NCBI RefSeq assembly: GCF_014656295.1
Contig: NZ_BNCD01000010.1
Location: 228,639-292,638, forward strand
Source: Streptomyces sulfonofaciens
GTDB lineage: Bacteria > Actinomycetota > Actinomycetes > Streptomycetales > Streptomycetaceae
DNA: 64,000 nt
Direction of reading: 5' to 3'
Program-made: the position numbers and the translations under genes
The notes under the pieces: generated by a model
Seen by the model: the letters and a program-made list of their open reading frames with translations, nothing else
What the model was told of the DNA's origin: nothing
Database searches by the model: none
Shown: positions 8,011-16,942 of the stretch, in pieces
Position numbering within the stretch: the stretch's first letter is position 1
How the letters are laid out: each line of letters opens with the position of its first letter

Positions 8011-8940
8011 ATGCACCAGAGTGTCCGAGACGGATTCCTGCCCTTCAGCCAGCCCCTGGAGGGCCGCACGGACTTCATGTACCTCGATGTGAAGAGCCTC
8101 GTGTCGACCGGGGTCGGAAACCTCCTGGACGCCGACGACCCCGCGGCCTTCGGCAGCAATCCGACCCCGCTCGCCGACATCTTCACCCTGGACTGGTTCG
8201 ACAAGGACACCCTTGCGCCCGCGAGCCGGGAGGAGGTCGAGGCGGAGTACCGGACGGTCAAGTTCAGTGGCACGGCACTCGCCCCGCTCGACGCGAAGCG
8301 GGCCCTCACCCGGCTGCGGGCCCCCCGGGAGGCGATCGACGGGCTCGTCGTACGCAAGCTGGACAGCTTCGAGGGCACCCTGCGCGGACGCGAGCAGTAC
8401 GCCGGGTACGACGGCTGGCCTGCCGACGGACAACTCGGGCTGCTCAGCATGGCCTGGGCGCTGGGCCCCCTCTTCACGTTCCCGAAGTTCCAGGCCGCGG
8501 CGGCGGCCGGGGACTGGGCGACCATGGCGCGGGAATGCAGGATGACGGAGGCCGGGAACCCCGGGGTCGTTCCGCGCAACATCCGCAACGCGCTGCTCTT
8601 CACCCTGGCGGGCTGGAAGACGACCCTCCCGGAGGGCGACCCGTCCGCCCTCGTCTTCGACCCGGGCCGCAAGCTGGACGAGAACATGCGGTCGGGGAAC
8701 CACCCCGTACCGCTGACCCTGGTCATCGGTGTGCAGACCGCCCTGGAGTTCCTGGGCTTCGACCCCCACGGCCTGGACGGTGTCGTGGGCCCGGGTACCA
8801 GGGCCGCGCTCACCTCGTTCCAGGACTCGGAGGGCCTCACCCGGACGGCGGCGGTGACCGGTATCGACGACATTCCCCAGGAGACGATCGATGCCCTGGC
8901 CACCCGCCTCGACGAGCAGGTGATCCCGCGTTTTCCGTGA
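8011..8940 (+). CDS. T4-type lysozyme domain with C-terminal peptidoglycan-binding domain
   Basis: The product is 309 aa. ATG 8011 follows GTGAGGAG with 6-base spacing. The N-terminus reads PLEG, MYLDVKSLVSTGVGN, matching the Glu-Asp-Thr spacing of phage T4-like lysozymes. Likely catalytic residues are Glu17, Asp26 and Ser32 or Thr33. A second conserved block (GWPADGQLGLLSMAWALGP, about residues 133-151) is typical of this group. Residues about 235-290 form a PG_binding_1-type domain (LDGVVGPGTRAALTSFQ). There is no signal peptide, so release would need lysis, a holin or a dedicated secretion route. It lies 30 bases after the cassette 2 protease. Cell-wall cleavage is well supported by motif. 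The physiological role is unknown. Confidence 0.75.
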   Translation: MHQSVRDGFLPFSQPLEGRTDFMYLDVKSLVSTGVGNLLDADDPAAFGSNPTPLADIFTLDWFDKDTLAPASREEVEAEYRTVKFSGTALAPLDAKRALTRLRAPREAIDGLVVRKLDSFEGTLRGREQYAGYDGWPADGQLGLLSMAWALGPLFTFPKFQAAAAAGDWATMARECRMTEAGNPGVVPRNIRNALLFTLAGWKTTLPEGDPSALVFDPGRKLDENMRSGNHPVPLTLVIGVQTALEFLGFDPHGLDGVVGPGTRAALTSFQDSEGLTRTAAVTGIDDIPQETIDALATRLDEQVIPRFP

Positions 8941-8962
8941 ACACCGGGATCCGGGCCGCCGC

Positions 8963-11665
8963 CTACAGACGGATGTCCAGCAGCAGATCGGGCTGCGCCG
9001 CCCGCACCATGACGGACTGGGCGCGCGGGGGGTGGTCGGCCGCCGAGACGACCAGTGTGTGGGAACCCGGCCGCAGGCTGAGCCGGTAGCGGCCCGCGTC
9101 GGTGTACGTCTGGGCGACGCGCTGGCTGCGCGCGTTGATGACGGTGATCCGGGCGGAGCAGCCGCCGGGGTGGGCGGCGCAGCACACCGAGCCGCTCAGG
9201 GGCACCGCGGCCGTGTCGTCCGTCCGGGCCGGGCCGGGGGCCCCGGCTGGGACCCCGGCGCCGGCCGACCGGGCGGCCGGAGGCTGCACGGGGCGCGGCC
9301 CGCCCCGGGCCGTCGCCGAAACGGGAGCGGGCCGTAGGCCCGGGTCGGGCCGCCCGGGTTCCCGGCCCGTGTCGGACGCCAGGGGCAGGCCGCACTCCTC
9401 GGCGAAGGCGGCGAGTACCCCGTCGAGCGCCTCCAGCTCGTGCAGGGCGGTGCGCAGCCGCTGGGCGCGGGGGCCGGGCGCGGCGGGCCGCAGATCCGCT
9501 CGCAGTTCCCGGACGAACGGGCCGACGCGGCGCCAGGCGCCCTGGGCGGTGCGGTTCGCGAGGTGGTGCTCGAGCGCTCGCAGGGAGTCGGCGAAGGTGT
9601 GGGTGATGCGCTGGATGCCTTCGGACAGACGCGGAGAGAGGTCGATGTCGACGTCCGCGGCGGCCGCCAGCGCCCGGGCGTGCCCCGCGGCCGTGGTCAG
9701 CAGCGCCGTACGGTGCTGCGGCGCGCGTCCGCGCACTCCGAGCGGCATCCGCACCAGCGGCCGGGACACCTCCGCGACCTGGAACAGCGCGACGTCGACG
9801 GCGCGTGCCGCGCCCCGCAGCCGCACCGGGCTGTCCGGCTCCTCCCAGCGTGCCGAGACCTGTGTGAGGAGGTTCTGGACCGCCTGGAGGTACCCGTGCT
9901 CGGCCTCACGAACGATCGCCCGGTTGGACAGGGGGAAGATCAACGCGGCGCACGCCGACGCCACCAGGATGCCGATGCCGTTGTCCACGAGGCGTTCACC
10001 GAGCAGGTGGCTCATTCCGCTGTCCGGCGTGGTCAGCCCGTAGAGCTGCACCAGCGCGACGACCAGGCCGGTGGTCCACAGGGCGTAGGCCCGCTGCATG
10101 CCCCAGGAGCCGAGGGAGAGCCCCAGGACGATGACCGTGAGCATCCAGTAGACGTGGTGGTGGCCGATCCAGTGGAGCAGGAGCACCCCGATCACCGCGC
10201 CGGCGGCGGTGCCGACCATGCGGTGGCCGAACTTGCGCAGCCGTTCGTGCGTGGTGTTGGTGCCGAACAACGTGATCATCACACCGATCAGGCCCCAGTA
10301 GAAGCGCTGCGGGTCGATGGCGTCGGCGATCGGGCAGACGATCGCTGCGGCCACTGCGGCGTGCAGCGGGGCGCGCACGAACGGCACGACCCGCTGCCAT
10401 CCGCTCTCCGTGCGAGCGGTGAGCACGCGCCGCATCGGCACGGCCGAGCCGGGGATCCGGTTGTTCTCCAGCGCCACGGCGGCCGTGAAGGGCACCGCGG
10501 CAGGGGCCTTCGGTGTCCGTTGGCCCAGGGTCAGCCAACTGGCCAGGGAGTCGGCCAGGGAGTCGAGGAGCTCGGCGACCCGGCGGGCGAGGGCGGCGGA
10601 CTCGGCGTCCCGGGGGTCGGCCCCCGGGTTGCGCAGGATCGTGTCGGCCTGCCCGCGGATCACCTCCACGGCGGGCCGCAGCCCGCCGGCCCCGGCCGGC
10701 GGGGTGTCGCGGGCCAGCAGCAGGCCCACCGCCAGTGACCGGCGCAGCTCTTCGGGCGGCGACTGCGCGGCGAGCGCCCGGACCGCCTGGCCGATGCCGC
10801 GCAGGACCAGCTCCACGTCGAACAGATGGCGGTGCAGCAGCTCCGCCGCGGCGGGGTCGGTGGCCGCCTCGGGCTGTGCGAGGCGGCCGTCGATCGTGAC
10901 GGTCACGATGTTCAGGCGGCGCAGTGAGTGGTTCATCCGGCGCTCCACCCGCCTCAGGTCGGCGTCGGGATCGAGCGCGTCGACGGTGGCGTCGACCACG
11001 CGGCGGGCCTCCACGACGAAGGCCCGCTGCGTACGGAGCAGATCCCTTCGCGGCATCGGGTAGCACAGCAGCAGCCGGGTGGCCAGCACCGCCGCGGCGG
11101 ACACCAGGGCGACCAGGAACGCCTTGCCCACCAGGGCGGCAGGGATGCCCGCGATGGTTCCCACCAGCAGACCGTTGAACAGCATCATGCCGGTGAGCAG
11201 CGCCACCTGGCCGAACCGGGCCAAGAGGAAGGTCAGGGCCAGCGCGGCGGCGTTGAGGCCGATCTCCAGTGCGCGGTCGCCGTGCAGGGCCGCAGCCGCC
11301 CAGAGCACCGCGCTGAAGGGGAACGGCATCCACAGGATGGCCTTGGCGAGCTGCGACCAACTGTTGCCGGACACCGCGAAGGCGCTCATCAGGCCCATCA
11401 TCCCGGCGACCATCATGCCGATCATCGGCGGGATCGCGAGGGCCCGGGCCAAGCCGTAGCCGACCGCGAGGGAGGTGACCATGGCCACCAGCGTCCGCCA
11501 GCCCGCCTGCAACTGCCCGAGCCCGGGGTCCGCGGCCAGCACCCGGTCCCACCATCTGTGCGGACCTCCCGCCCGCCGGGGGGCCACGTCGATGGGCACC
11601 GCTGCGGCGGGCCTCGCGCCCGTGCTGCGGTCGGCTTCCTGCCGGGCGGTTCCTGGGCTGGTCAA
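8963..11665 (-). CDS. FUSC-family membrane protein with C-terminal beta-sandwich domain
   Basis: The product is 900 aa. I chose TTG 11665 because GGAGG lies 5 bases upstream and the codon overlaps the stop of the upstream gene (TTGA). Two hydrophobic halves, each with about five or six membrane helices (residues about 45-190 and about 395-540), are each followed by a long cytosolic helical region. This is the fusaric-acid-resistance/aromatic-exporter layout. Motifs include GVMITLFGTNTTHERLRKFGHR. The last 80 residues form a small beta-rich domain (VPLSGSVCC, RYRLSLRPGSHTLVVSA). Export of an aromatic or organic acid is the family expectation. The substrate is unknown. Confidence 0.8.
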   Translation of the reverse strand: MTSPGTARQEADRSTGARPAAAVPIDVAPRRAGGPHRWWDRVLAADPGLGQLQAGWRTLVAMVTSLAVGYGLARALAIPPMIGMMVAGMMGLMSAFAVSGNSWSQLAKAILWMPFPFSAVLWAAAALHGDRALEIGLNAAALALTFLLARFGQVALLTGMMLFNGLLVGTIAGIPAALVGKAFLVALVSAAAVLATRLLLCYPMPRRDLLRTQRAFVVEARRVVDATVDALDPDADLRRVERRMNHSLRRLNIVTVTIDGRLAQPEAATDPAAAELLHRHLFDVELVLRGIGQAVRALAAQSPPEELRRSLAVGLLLARDTPPAGAGGLRPAVEVIRGQADTILRNPGADPRDAESAALARRVAELLDSLADSLASWLTLGQRTPKAPAAVPFTAAVALENNRIPGSAVPMRRVLTARTESGWQRVVPFVRAPLHAAVAAAIVCPIADAIDPQRFYWGLIGVMITLFGTNTTHERLRKFGHRMVGTAAGAVIGVLLLHWIGHHHVYWMLTVIVLGLSLGSWGMQRAYALWTTGLVVALVQLYGLTTPDSGMSHLLGERLVDNGIGILVASACAALIFPLSNRAIVREAEHGYLQAVQNLLTQVSARWEEPDSPVRLRGAARAVDVALFQVAEVSRPLVRMPLGVRGRAPQHRTALLTTAAGHARALAAAADVDIDLSPRLSEGIQRITHTFADSLRALEHHLANRTAQGAWRRVGPFVRELRADLRPAAPGPRAQRLRTALHELEALDGVLAAFAEECGLPLASDTGREPGRPDPGLRPAPVSATARGGPRPVQPPAARSAGAGVPAGAPGPARTDDTAAVPLSGSVCCAAHPGGCSARITVINARSQRVAQTYTDAGRYRLSLRPGSHTLVVSAADHPPRAQSVMVRAAQPDLLLDIRL

Positions 11666-12114
11666 GTGGCCTCCGGTTCCATGGCTGCGGCGAGCGCGGC
11701 GACGGCGCGCACGGCGCGCTCGCCTTCGTCGACGGTGGTGGTGTGCGGTGCGTCCAGCAGGGCGGCGGCCATCCGCCGCCCCTGTTCGAACAGCCGGTGT
11801 CCGACGGGGGTGGCGGTGGGCCGCACCGCGCGCCGGTCCGTCGTGCAGGACCGGCGCGCGGCCCGTTCCCGGTCCCTCGCCCCCTTCAGCAGCACCGTGG
11901 CCCGGGGCCGGACCGTCCCGGTGCGCGGCCGGTCCGGTGCCCCGCGGGGGCGCGCCTCCGGGGCGTCGAGCAGACACGCGTCACTGCGGGTCGATCCATG
12001 CTCCCCGGCGCGGAACAGCTCCCGGGCGAGCCTTCCGAGGCCGCGCAGCATGCCGTGCGCGGCACTTCCGGTACGGCGCTCGTCCGGGGGGACGCCGCCG
12101 ACACCGAAGTACAT
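11662..12114 (-). pseudogene. Degenerate MarR-like regulator gene
   Basis: The frame is open for 150 codons and its stop overlaps the FUSC start. Only fragments look like MarR: GLGRLARELF near the N-terminus, then TDRRAVRPTATPVGHRLFEQGRRM, which recalls the wing and dimerisation helix. The recognition-helix part between them is Arg/Pro-rich and not convincing. It may be a diverged regulator of the FUSC gene, or a decayed one. A good -10 sequence upstream argues that transcription persists. Confidence 0.4.
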
Positions 12115-12124
12115 GCATATGGCA

Positions 12125-12130
12125 ATTATA
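12125..12130 (-). promoter_or_regulatory. Consensus -10 box (TATAAT) for the MarR-like/FUSC genes
   Basis: On the minus strand a perfect TATAAT lies 10 bases before the ATG at 12114, within an AT-rich island (about 12110-12135) that stands out in very GC-rich DNA. The leader would be very short. No clear -35 box was identified. Confidence 0.45.
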
Positions 12131-12133
12131 TAT

Positions 12134-12190
12134 CCGCGGGGACGCTCCCGTGCCGCGGGGACGCTCCCGTGCCGCGGGGACGCTCCCGTG
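12134..12190. repeat. Three perfect tandem copies of a 19-bp unit
   Basis: CCGCGGGGACGCTCCCGTG occurs at 12134-12152, 12153-12171 and 12172-12190 with no mismatch. It lies immediately upstream of the -10 box described above, between the MarR-like gene and the convergent-side MFS gene end. Confidence 0.9.
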
Positions 12191-12295
12191 CAGGGGCGTG
12201 GCCCGATGGGCCTCCTGCCCGGGCCCTCGCCACGCCGCCCACGCCGCCCGGGCGGGCGGCTGGGGCCATCGCGCCCATGGCCGCGGCCGGCAGCC

Positions 12296-13582
12296 TCAGC
12301 GGGCCGGCAGATGCCGGCGGTAGGAGGCCAGGACGGCCAGGCAGCACAGCACCGCGAGGCCGCTGAGGGCGAGGAAGAGGACCAGCGGTGTGCAGGGCGG
12401 GGTGATCGCGGCCAGCACCGTCGGGGTGAGGAAGCCGCCGTAGGCCACGGCGTAGAAGACGCCGGTCAGACCCGCCAGATCACGCGGGGTGGCGATGCGC
12501 TGCACCTCCAGCAGGCCGCTGACCAGACCGATGCCGAGCCCGGTGCCCAGTACGAGGCTCGCCGCAAGCCCCAGCAGGACCGACTGCTCCTGCTGCGCGG
12601 CGTCGGCGACCAGCAGGCCCGCCGCGACGAACACCAGGCAGACCACGAGGGCCCGCGCGCTGGACACGGTGTCGATCCGCTTGGCCCACGGCTGGACGAG
12701 CGCGGCGGTGCCGAGCGTGACAACGGTCAGAGCGGTGGCGTAGGCCAGCCCCCAGCGGCCGGTGGCGGGGGCCAGCAGCACCGGCAGGTAGCCGTACGCC
12801 AGAGCCGCAGCCGCGAACAGCCACGGCGCGGTGGGCACCACGACCCTCAGGAAGCGCTTGTGCCCGGCGGCCGGGATGCGCAGATGGGCCCGCAGCGGGC
12901 CGCGGGCACCGGCGCGGCTGGTCTCCGGCACCCGCGGCACCAGCCAGAGGAAGGGCAGGGCGAGGGCGATCTGCACGAGGAAGGGGAGCACTTCCTTCCA
13001 GGGGCCCCACTGGGCCGTCGCTCCCGCCACCAGCGCCCCGGACGCCGAGCCGAGGGTGAAGGCCAGTGAGGCACGGCGTGCTCCGGATCCGACGTCGGCC
13101 CCCGGCTCGTACGGGGCCTGGGAGACCTCCTTGAGCCAACTGTTGCCCACCGCCATCGCGATGCCCACGGTGATCCCCGACAGCAGCCGGCCGGCGAAGA
13201 TCGGCCCGGGGCCGAGTGCCCCGCAGGCCAGCATGGCGCCGGCGGCGATCGAGGACACCATCCCCGCCAGCATCACCGGCCGCCGTCCGTGCCGGTCCGA
13301 GAGCGCCCCGGCGAGCAGCAGGGCCGGCGCCAGGCCGAGGACGTAGATCCCCAGGAAGAGGTTCACGATCACCGTCGGGTAGTGCTGGATCCGCTCGTAC
13401 ATCAGCAGCAGCGGGCTGAACTGGTTCCCGCACCAGGTGCAGACGAAGATCGCCCCGAACACCACACGCCAGTCGGAGCTTCTGCCCCCGGCGGGATGCG
13501 GCAGGAGGGGTGCCGTACCGCCGGGGTCCCGTTCTCGGGCCTGCCCGGCATCCCGTGCGCTTCCGGTCGGGATCCCGTTCAC
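12296..13582 (-). CDS. MFS transporter (operon with GntR regulator)
   Basis: The product is 428 aa from GTG 13582, which overlaps the stop of the upstream GntR gene by four bases (GTGA). It has twelve predicted membrane helices. The MFS signature between helices 2 and 3 is present (GALSDRHGRRPVMLAG). The N-terminal half includes WCGNQFSPLLLMY. The C-terminal half has the usual second set of helices and ends in SYRRHLPAR. The overlap with the regulator gene shows one transcription unit. The substrate cannot be deduced from sequence. Small-molecule export controlled by the FCD-type regulator is the family expectation. Confidence 0.85.
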   Translation of the reverse strand: MNGIPTGSARDAGQARERDPGGTAPLLPHPAGGRSSDWRVVFGAIFVCTWCGNQFSPLLLMYERIQHYPTVIVNLFLGIYVLGLAPALLLAGALSDRHGRRPVMLAGMVSSIAAGAMLACGALGPGPIFAGRLLSGITVGIAMAVGNSWLKEVSQAPYEPGADVGSGARRASLAFTLGSASGALVAGATAQWGPWKEVLPFLVQIALALPFLWLVPRVPETSRAGARGPLRAHLRIPAAGHKRFLRVVVPTAPWLFAAAALAYGYLPVLLAPATGRWGLAYATALTVVTLGTAALVQPWAKRIDTVSSARALVVCLVFVAAGLLVADAAQQEQSVLLGLAASLVLGTGLGIGLVSGLLEVQRIATPRDLAGLTGVFYAVAYGGFLTPTVLAAITPPCTPLVLFLALSGLAVLCCLAVLASYRRHLPAR

Positions 13583-14220
13583 AGCGCGCCCTGGTGCCGT
13601 GCGACGTGGACCGACAGCACACCGGCGTAGCCTTCGGCGTCCAGCGCTCGAAGCCGATCCACCAGCCGACGGTGGTCGTCGAGCACCACGGCGAGGTGTC
13701 CCGGCCGGATGCCCAGCAACTGGTGGCGCAGGCGCTGCTGCCGGTCCCTGAGCAGGCCGAAGAAGTGCACGGCGATGGGGTTGCCGGACGCGGCCACCAC
13801 ACTGCTGTGGAACTCCTCGTCCGCCTCCACGAATGCCTCGACGTCCGCGGCCCCGGCGTACTCCTCCTGCCGTTCGAGATTGGCCCGCAGCCGGGACAGC
13901 ACCTCCTGCGCGGGCCCGCCGTCCGCCACGACACGCCGTGCCGCGGTGCTCTCGATCGCCTCCCGCGTCTCCAGCACGTCCCTGGCCTCCTGCGGTGCCA
14001 CCGGCAGCACCACGGCTCCCTTGCGTGACGAGAGCGCCAGCAGCCGCTCCGTGTCGAGCCGCAGGAACGCCTCGTGCACGGGTGTCCGGCTCACGCCGAG
14101 CTCCCCGCAGATCCGCCCCTCGCTGATCAACTGTCCTCCCGAGAGCTCCCCGCGGAGAATCAGGTCCTTGGTGTACAGGTACGCACGCTCGGCCGCGAGA
14201 GCGGCGGCTTTGTCTGCCAT
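13579..14220 (-). CDS. GntR-family (FadR/FCD type) transcriptional regulator
   Basis: The product is 213 aa, from ATG 14220. The N-terminal winged helix covers residues about 10-75, with SEGRICGELGVSRTPVHEAF as the helix-turn-helix. The C-terminal helical FCD domain (about 85-205) carries the typical ADEEFHSSVVAASGNP motif. Family members bind small carboxylates and dissociate from DNA. A 24-bp palindrome sits 16 bases upstream of the start (14236-14259) and is the obvious autoregulatory operator. The gene is translationally coupled to the MFS gene downstream, so the regulator probably controls its own operon. Confidence 0.9.
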   Translation of the reverse strand: MADKAAALAAERAYLYTKDLILRGELSGGQLISEGRICGELGVSRTPVHEAFLRLDTERLLALSSRKGAVVLPVAPQEARDVLETREAIESTAARRVVADGGPAQEVLSRLRANLERQEEYAGAADVEAFVEADEEFHSSVVAASGNPIAVHFFGLLRDRQQRLRHQLLGIRPGHLAVVLDDHRRLVDRLRALDAEGYAGVLSVHVARHQGAL

Positions 14221-14235
14221 GCGACCATCGTAGAT

Positions 14236-14259
14236 CTTGCATGCAACTATGCATGCAAG
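14236..14259. promoter_or_regulatory. Palindromic operator for the GntR regulator
   Basis: There are perfect 10-bp arms CTTGCATGCA and TGCATGCAAG separated by ACTA, directly upstream of the regulator gene. The size and position are those of FadR-type operators. Binding would block transcription of the regulator-transporter operon. Confidence 0.75.
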
Positions 14260-14905
14260 ACCGCCGGGGCTGCCTCGCTCTCGGGCGAAAGCGGTGAACC
14301 ACCTGGTCACAGGTGGATGGCCCGGTCGGGGACGGGGCGCGAACGGGCGCGGTGCGGGCGGACGCGTCGGCCGTCGGGCGACGCGGGCCGGGCCGAGCGC
14401 GTTCGGGGCACTCCATGTCGTCAGGGCCCATCGCCTCACCATGTCGTCACGCCCCCGTCGCCTCACCACTCGCGGCCGGGACCGCGCTGTGCGCGCTCGT
14501 GCGGCTCGGTGCCCTCGTGGGCGAGGCGACCCGGCACGGCGTTCGCCGTGTGCCGCCGCTCGCGGCCCACGACGCCCGGCCGCCTCCTTTCCGCCGGTCG
14601 GGGCGGGTGACCCGGACGGGATCGGGTGGTCGGCGGGTGCGGGCGGAGTGGACGCGGGACCGACCATGGACACGGGACCGACCATGGACACGGGACCGAC
14701 CATGGACCCGTGACCGACCGTGGACGGGCGGATACGCAGGACCGCCGGACAGGCCGCTCAGGTAGTCTCCGTCGTCACACGTGCCCGCACCCCGGCACGG
14801 CGCCGCCGGGGTCTTCCTGGACCGGCGCGGCACCCCCGGAGGTCCCTCGGGCCGGCCGGCGGAGCGGCGGGCACCCGTCGATGACGCCGTCATGAGAGGT
14901 CGGAC
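14260..14905. other. Intergenic region between divergent genes, with tandem repeat
   Basis: This 646-base gap between the GntR gene and the dehydrogenase at 14906 has no supported gene. It carries the 18-bp tandem repeat at 14651-14722 and must contain both divergent promoters. Confidence 0.5.
14651..14722. repeat. Four-copy tandem repeat of an 18-bp unit
   Basis: GACACGGGACCGACCATG occurs perfectly at 14669-14686 and 14687-14704. A one-mismatch copy precedes it (14651-14668) and a three-mismatch copy follows (14705-14722). Confidence 0.85.
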
Positions 14906-15901
14906 ATGGCCGAGGTGTGTGCTGATGACAGTGCGTGGTCCCGAGGGTGGGCCACAACGCTGGACAATGCCCGGATCCTCCTCGCACCCCAGCTTCCCCG
15001 CGGGTTGGAGGGTGCACTGAAGAAGGCACTCGCCGGACGGGGCGGCCCGGCGGTCCACCGGTACTGCTCACAGCCGGCGGCGCCCACCGGGCAGCCCATC
15101 GTCTGCATCGGCTCCACACCACCGCCGGCACTGCTGCAGGACGGCAGCTCCCTGGTCTGGTTCCACAGCAGCAACGCCGGGGTCGACGCCGTGCTGCGGG
15201 CGGGTCTGCCGAGCGGAGTGCTGCTGACGCGCACCGTGGGCAGGATGGGCGAGCGGATCGCCCAGTTCGTGCTGGGCTGGCTCCTCTCCGAGTGCCAGAG
15301 GGTGCCTGATCACCTTGCGCAGCAGCGCGGCCGGCGGTGGCAGCGCCTGCCCTCCGAACTCGCCGCGGGCCAGTTGGCCGTGGTGTACGGAACGGGTGCC
15401 ATCGGCGCACGCATCGGCCACGCGCTGGGAGTCAACGGCATCCGGGCGGTCGGCGTCTCCCGGACGGGGCGGCAGTCCGACGCCTTCGACGACGTCCTGA
15501 CCCCCGACCGGGCCGGTGAGGTGCTGGCGCGGGCGCGTTGGGTGATCAACGCGCTTCCGCTCACCGCGGCCACCGCGCAGTTCTTCGGCGACCCGCTGTT
15601 GCGGAAGCTGAACGGCGCGACGTTCGTCAACGTCGGCAGGGGCGCCACGGTGGACATGGCAGCGCTGGACCGGGCGCTGCACGGCGGGCAGGTGCGGGCC
15701 GCGGTGCTCGACGTCCTGGCGGAGGAGCCGGCCGCACCTGACGACGCGTGCTGGAGCCTGCCGCGCACCACGATCACGAGCCACAGCGCGGGCATCACCC
15801 ACGACGAGGACGTCGTGCACGACTTCCTCGGGTGCTGGGAGGACCTGCGGGGCGGCGCGGCACGTCCTTCCCTGGCGGTCCGGCCGGCACGCGGGTACTG
15901 A
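14906..15901 (+). CDS. D-isomer-specific 2-hydroxyacid dehydrogenase family protein
   Basis: The product is 331 aa, with ATG 14906 after GAGAGG. The NAD(H)-binding Rossmann motif GTGAIGARIG is at about residue 156. Typical later motifs follow: NALPLTAATAQFF, ATFVNVGRGATVD, VLDVLAEEPA (catalytic Glu region) and TSHSAGIT, where the usual catalytic His-x-Ala of the family is seen as His-Ser-Ala. The N-terminal substrate domain is unusual and poorly conserved. Reduction of a 2-keto acid with NAD(P)H is the family role. The true substrate is unknown. Confidence 0.8.
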   Translation: MAEVCADDSAWSRGWATTLDNARILLAPQLPRGLEGALKKALAGRGGPAVHRYCSQPAAPTGQPIVCIGSTPPPALLQDGSSLVWFHSSNAGVDAVLRAGLPSGVLLTRTVGRMGERIAQFVLGWLLSECQRVPDHLAQQRGRRWQRLPSELAAGQLAVVYGTGAIGARIGHALGVNGIRAVGVSRTGRQSDAFDDVLTPDRAGEVLARARWVINALPLTAATAQFFGDPLLRKLNGATFVNVGRGATVDMAALDRALHGGQVRAAVLDVLAEEPAAPDDACWSLPRTTITSHSAGITHDEDVVHDFLGCWEDLRGGAARPSLAVRPARGY

Positions 15902-16199
15902 CCGACGCGGGTACTGACCGACGCCTGCCGTCTTACTGCTGCCCTGCTCCTGCGGTGCTCCTGCGGTGCCGCTGACCCTGCTCCTGCGGTGCTGCTGCCG
16001 TGCCTGCCGCGCCGACGGCTGCCTGCCTCCCGCCTTCTTCGCGACCCTTCGCGACCCTTCGCGCCTCTTCGCGCCTCTTCGTGCTCATCCGTAGCTGTTC
16101 ACTGCTCTTCGTAGCTCTTCGTGGCTCTTCGCGACGGTCTCCGGCGCCGCGAGCCCGGTCGCGTCCTCGACGGCGAGCGGTGGATCTATAGTCGGCCGC
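15902..16199. other. Repeat-rich upstream region of the methyltransferase gene
   Basis: The gap is rich in CTCTTCG and CTGCTCCTG repetition (about 15930-16135), a strongly pyrimidine-biased plus strand. No gene is supported. The promoter at 16187-16192 ends it. Confidence 0.5.
16187..16192 (+). promoter_or_regulatory. -10 box for a leaderless methyltransferase mRNA
   Basis: TATAGT ends 7 bases before the A of ATG 16200, exactly the spacing for transcription starting at the start codon. No ribosome-binding site precedes the gene. A leaderless transcript is therefore likely, as is common in Streptomyces. Confidence 0.55.
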
Positions 16200-16805
16200 A
16201 TGAGCCGTTGGAGGGAGTTGACCGGGGAGACGTCCGGACACGACTACGCCGCACGGTTCGCGGCCCTGGCACGCAGCGGGAAGGATGTGCACGGGGAGGC
16301 GCGGTTCTGCGCAGCGCTCGTGCCTGTCGGAGCTCGGGTGCTGGACGCCGGGTGCGGTACCGGACGGGTCATGATCCGGCTTGCCGAGCTCGGGTACGAC
16401 TGTGTCGGTGTGGATCTTGATGCGTCGATGCTGGCGGTGGCGCGGCGGCAGGCGCCCGAACTGCCCTGGTTCCAGGTCGATCTGGCCGGGTTCGAGCCGG
16501 ACCGGCTCGGCATCGCGGCGGACTTCGACCTTGTGGTCGCCGCGGGCAACGTTCTCCCTCTGCTCGCTGCCGGCACCGAGACGACGGTGGTCGAGCGCCT
16601 GGCCGGGGCCCTGCGTCCGGGCGGTCTGCTGGTCGCCGGCTTCGGCCTGGACGAATCCCACCTGCCGGTGCCGCCCGGCATCACGCTGCCGGAGTACGAC
16701 GACTGCTGCGCCGCGGCCGGCTTCACCCTCGTCGACCGCTTCGCCACCTGGGACGCTGACCCCTACGACGGCGGCGGCTACGCCGTGAGCGTCCACCGCC
16801 GGTGA
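16200..16805 (+). CDS. Class I SAM-dependent methyltransferase
   Basis: The product is 201 aa. Motif I VLDAGCGTGRV (about residues 46-56) binds S-adenosylmethionine and motif II ends in VGVDLDASML. The post-motif region DLVVAAGNVLPLL and the loop LRPGGLLVAGFGLDE follow the usual Rossmann-methyltransferase order. The start fits a leaderless mRNA. The domain is minimal, with no substrate-specific insert, so the acceptor cannot be predicted. Confidence 0.85.
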   Translation: MSRWRELTGETSGHDYAARFAALARSGKDVHGEARFCAALVPVGARVLDAGCGTGRVMIRLAELGYDCVGVDLDASMLAVARRQAPELPWFQVDLAGFEPDRLGIAADFDLVVAAGNVLPLLAAGTETTVVERLAGALRPGGLLVAGFGLDESHLPVPPGITLPEYDDCCAAAGFTLVDRFATWDADPYDGGGYAVSVHRR

Positions 16806-16876
16806 GGGTGCGCGGGACGTCCGCCTCTGAGGACGTGCCCCCGGGCACCACCGGGTGGGACGTGTCCCGGGCATCG

Positions 16877-16942
16877 CCCGAACCGGGCACGGTCACCCTC
16901 CCGAACCCGGCACGGTCACCCTCCCGAACCGGGCACGGTCAC
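16877..16942. repeat. Three-copy tandem repeat of a 23-bp unit
   Basis: Units begin at 16877, 16900 and 16923. They share CCCGAACC(C/G)GGCACGGTCACC with one or two differences. The tract lies in the short gap after the methyltransferase gene and runs into the 3' end of the convergent PspA gene. Confidence 0.8.

Noticed and set aside
12134..12190. Short tandem repeats considered as CRISPR arrays
   Set aside because: The 19-bp units are directly adjacent without unique spacers, and no cas gene is in the window. The same holds for the other tandem tracts.
16877..16942. GGTCACC-containing repeats as a terminator or regulator site
   Set aside because: They are direct, not inverted, repeats and no extended stem forms. 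They are explained as a tandem duplication.
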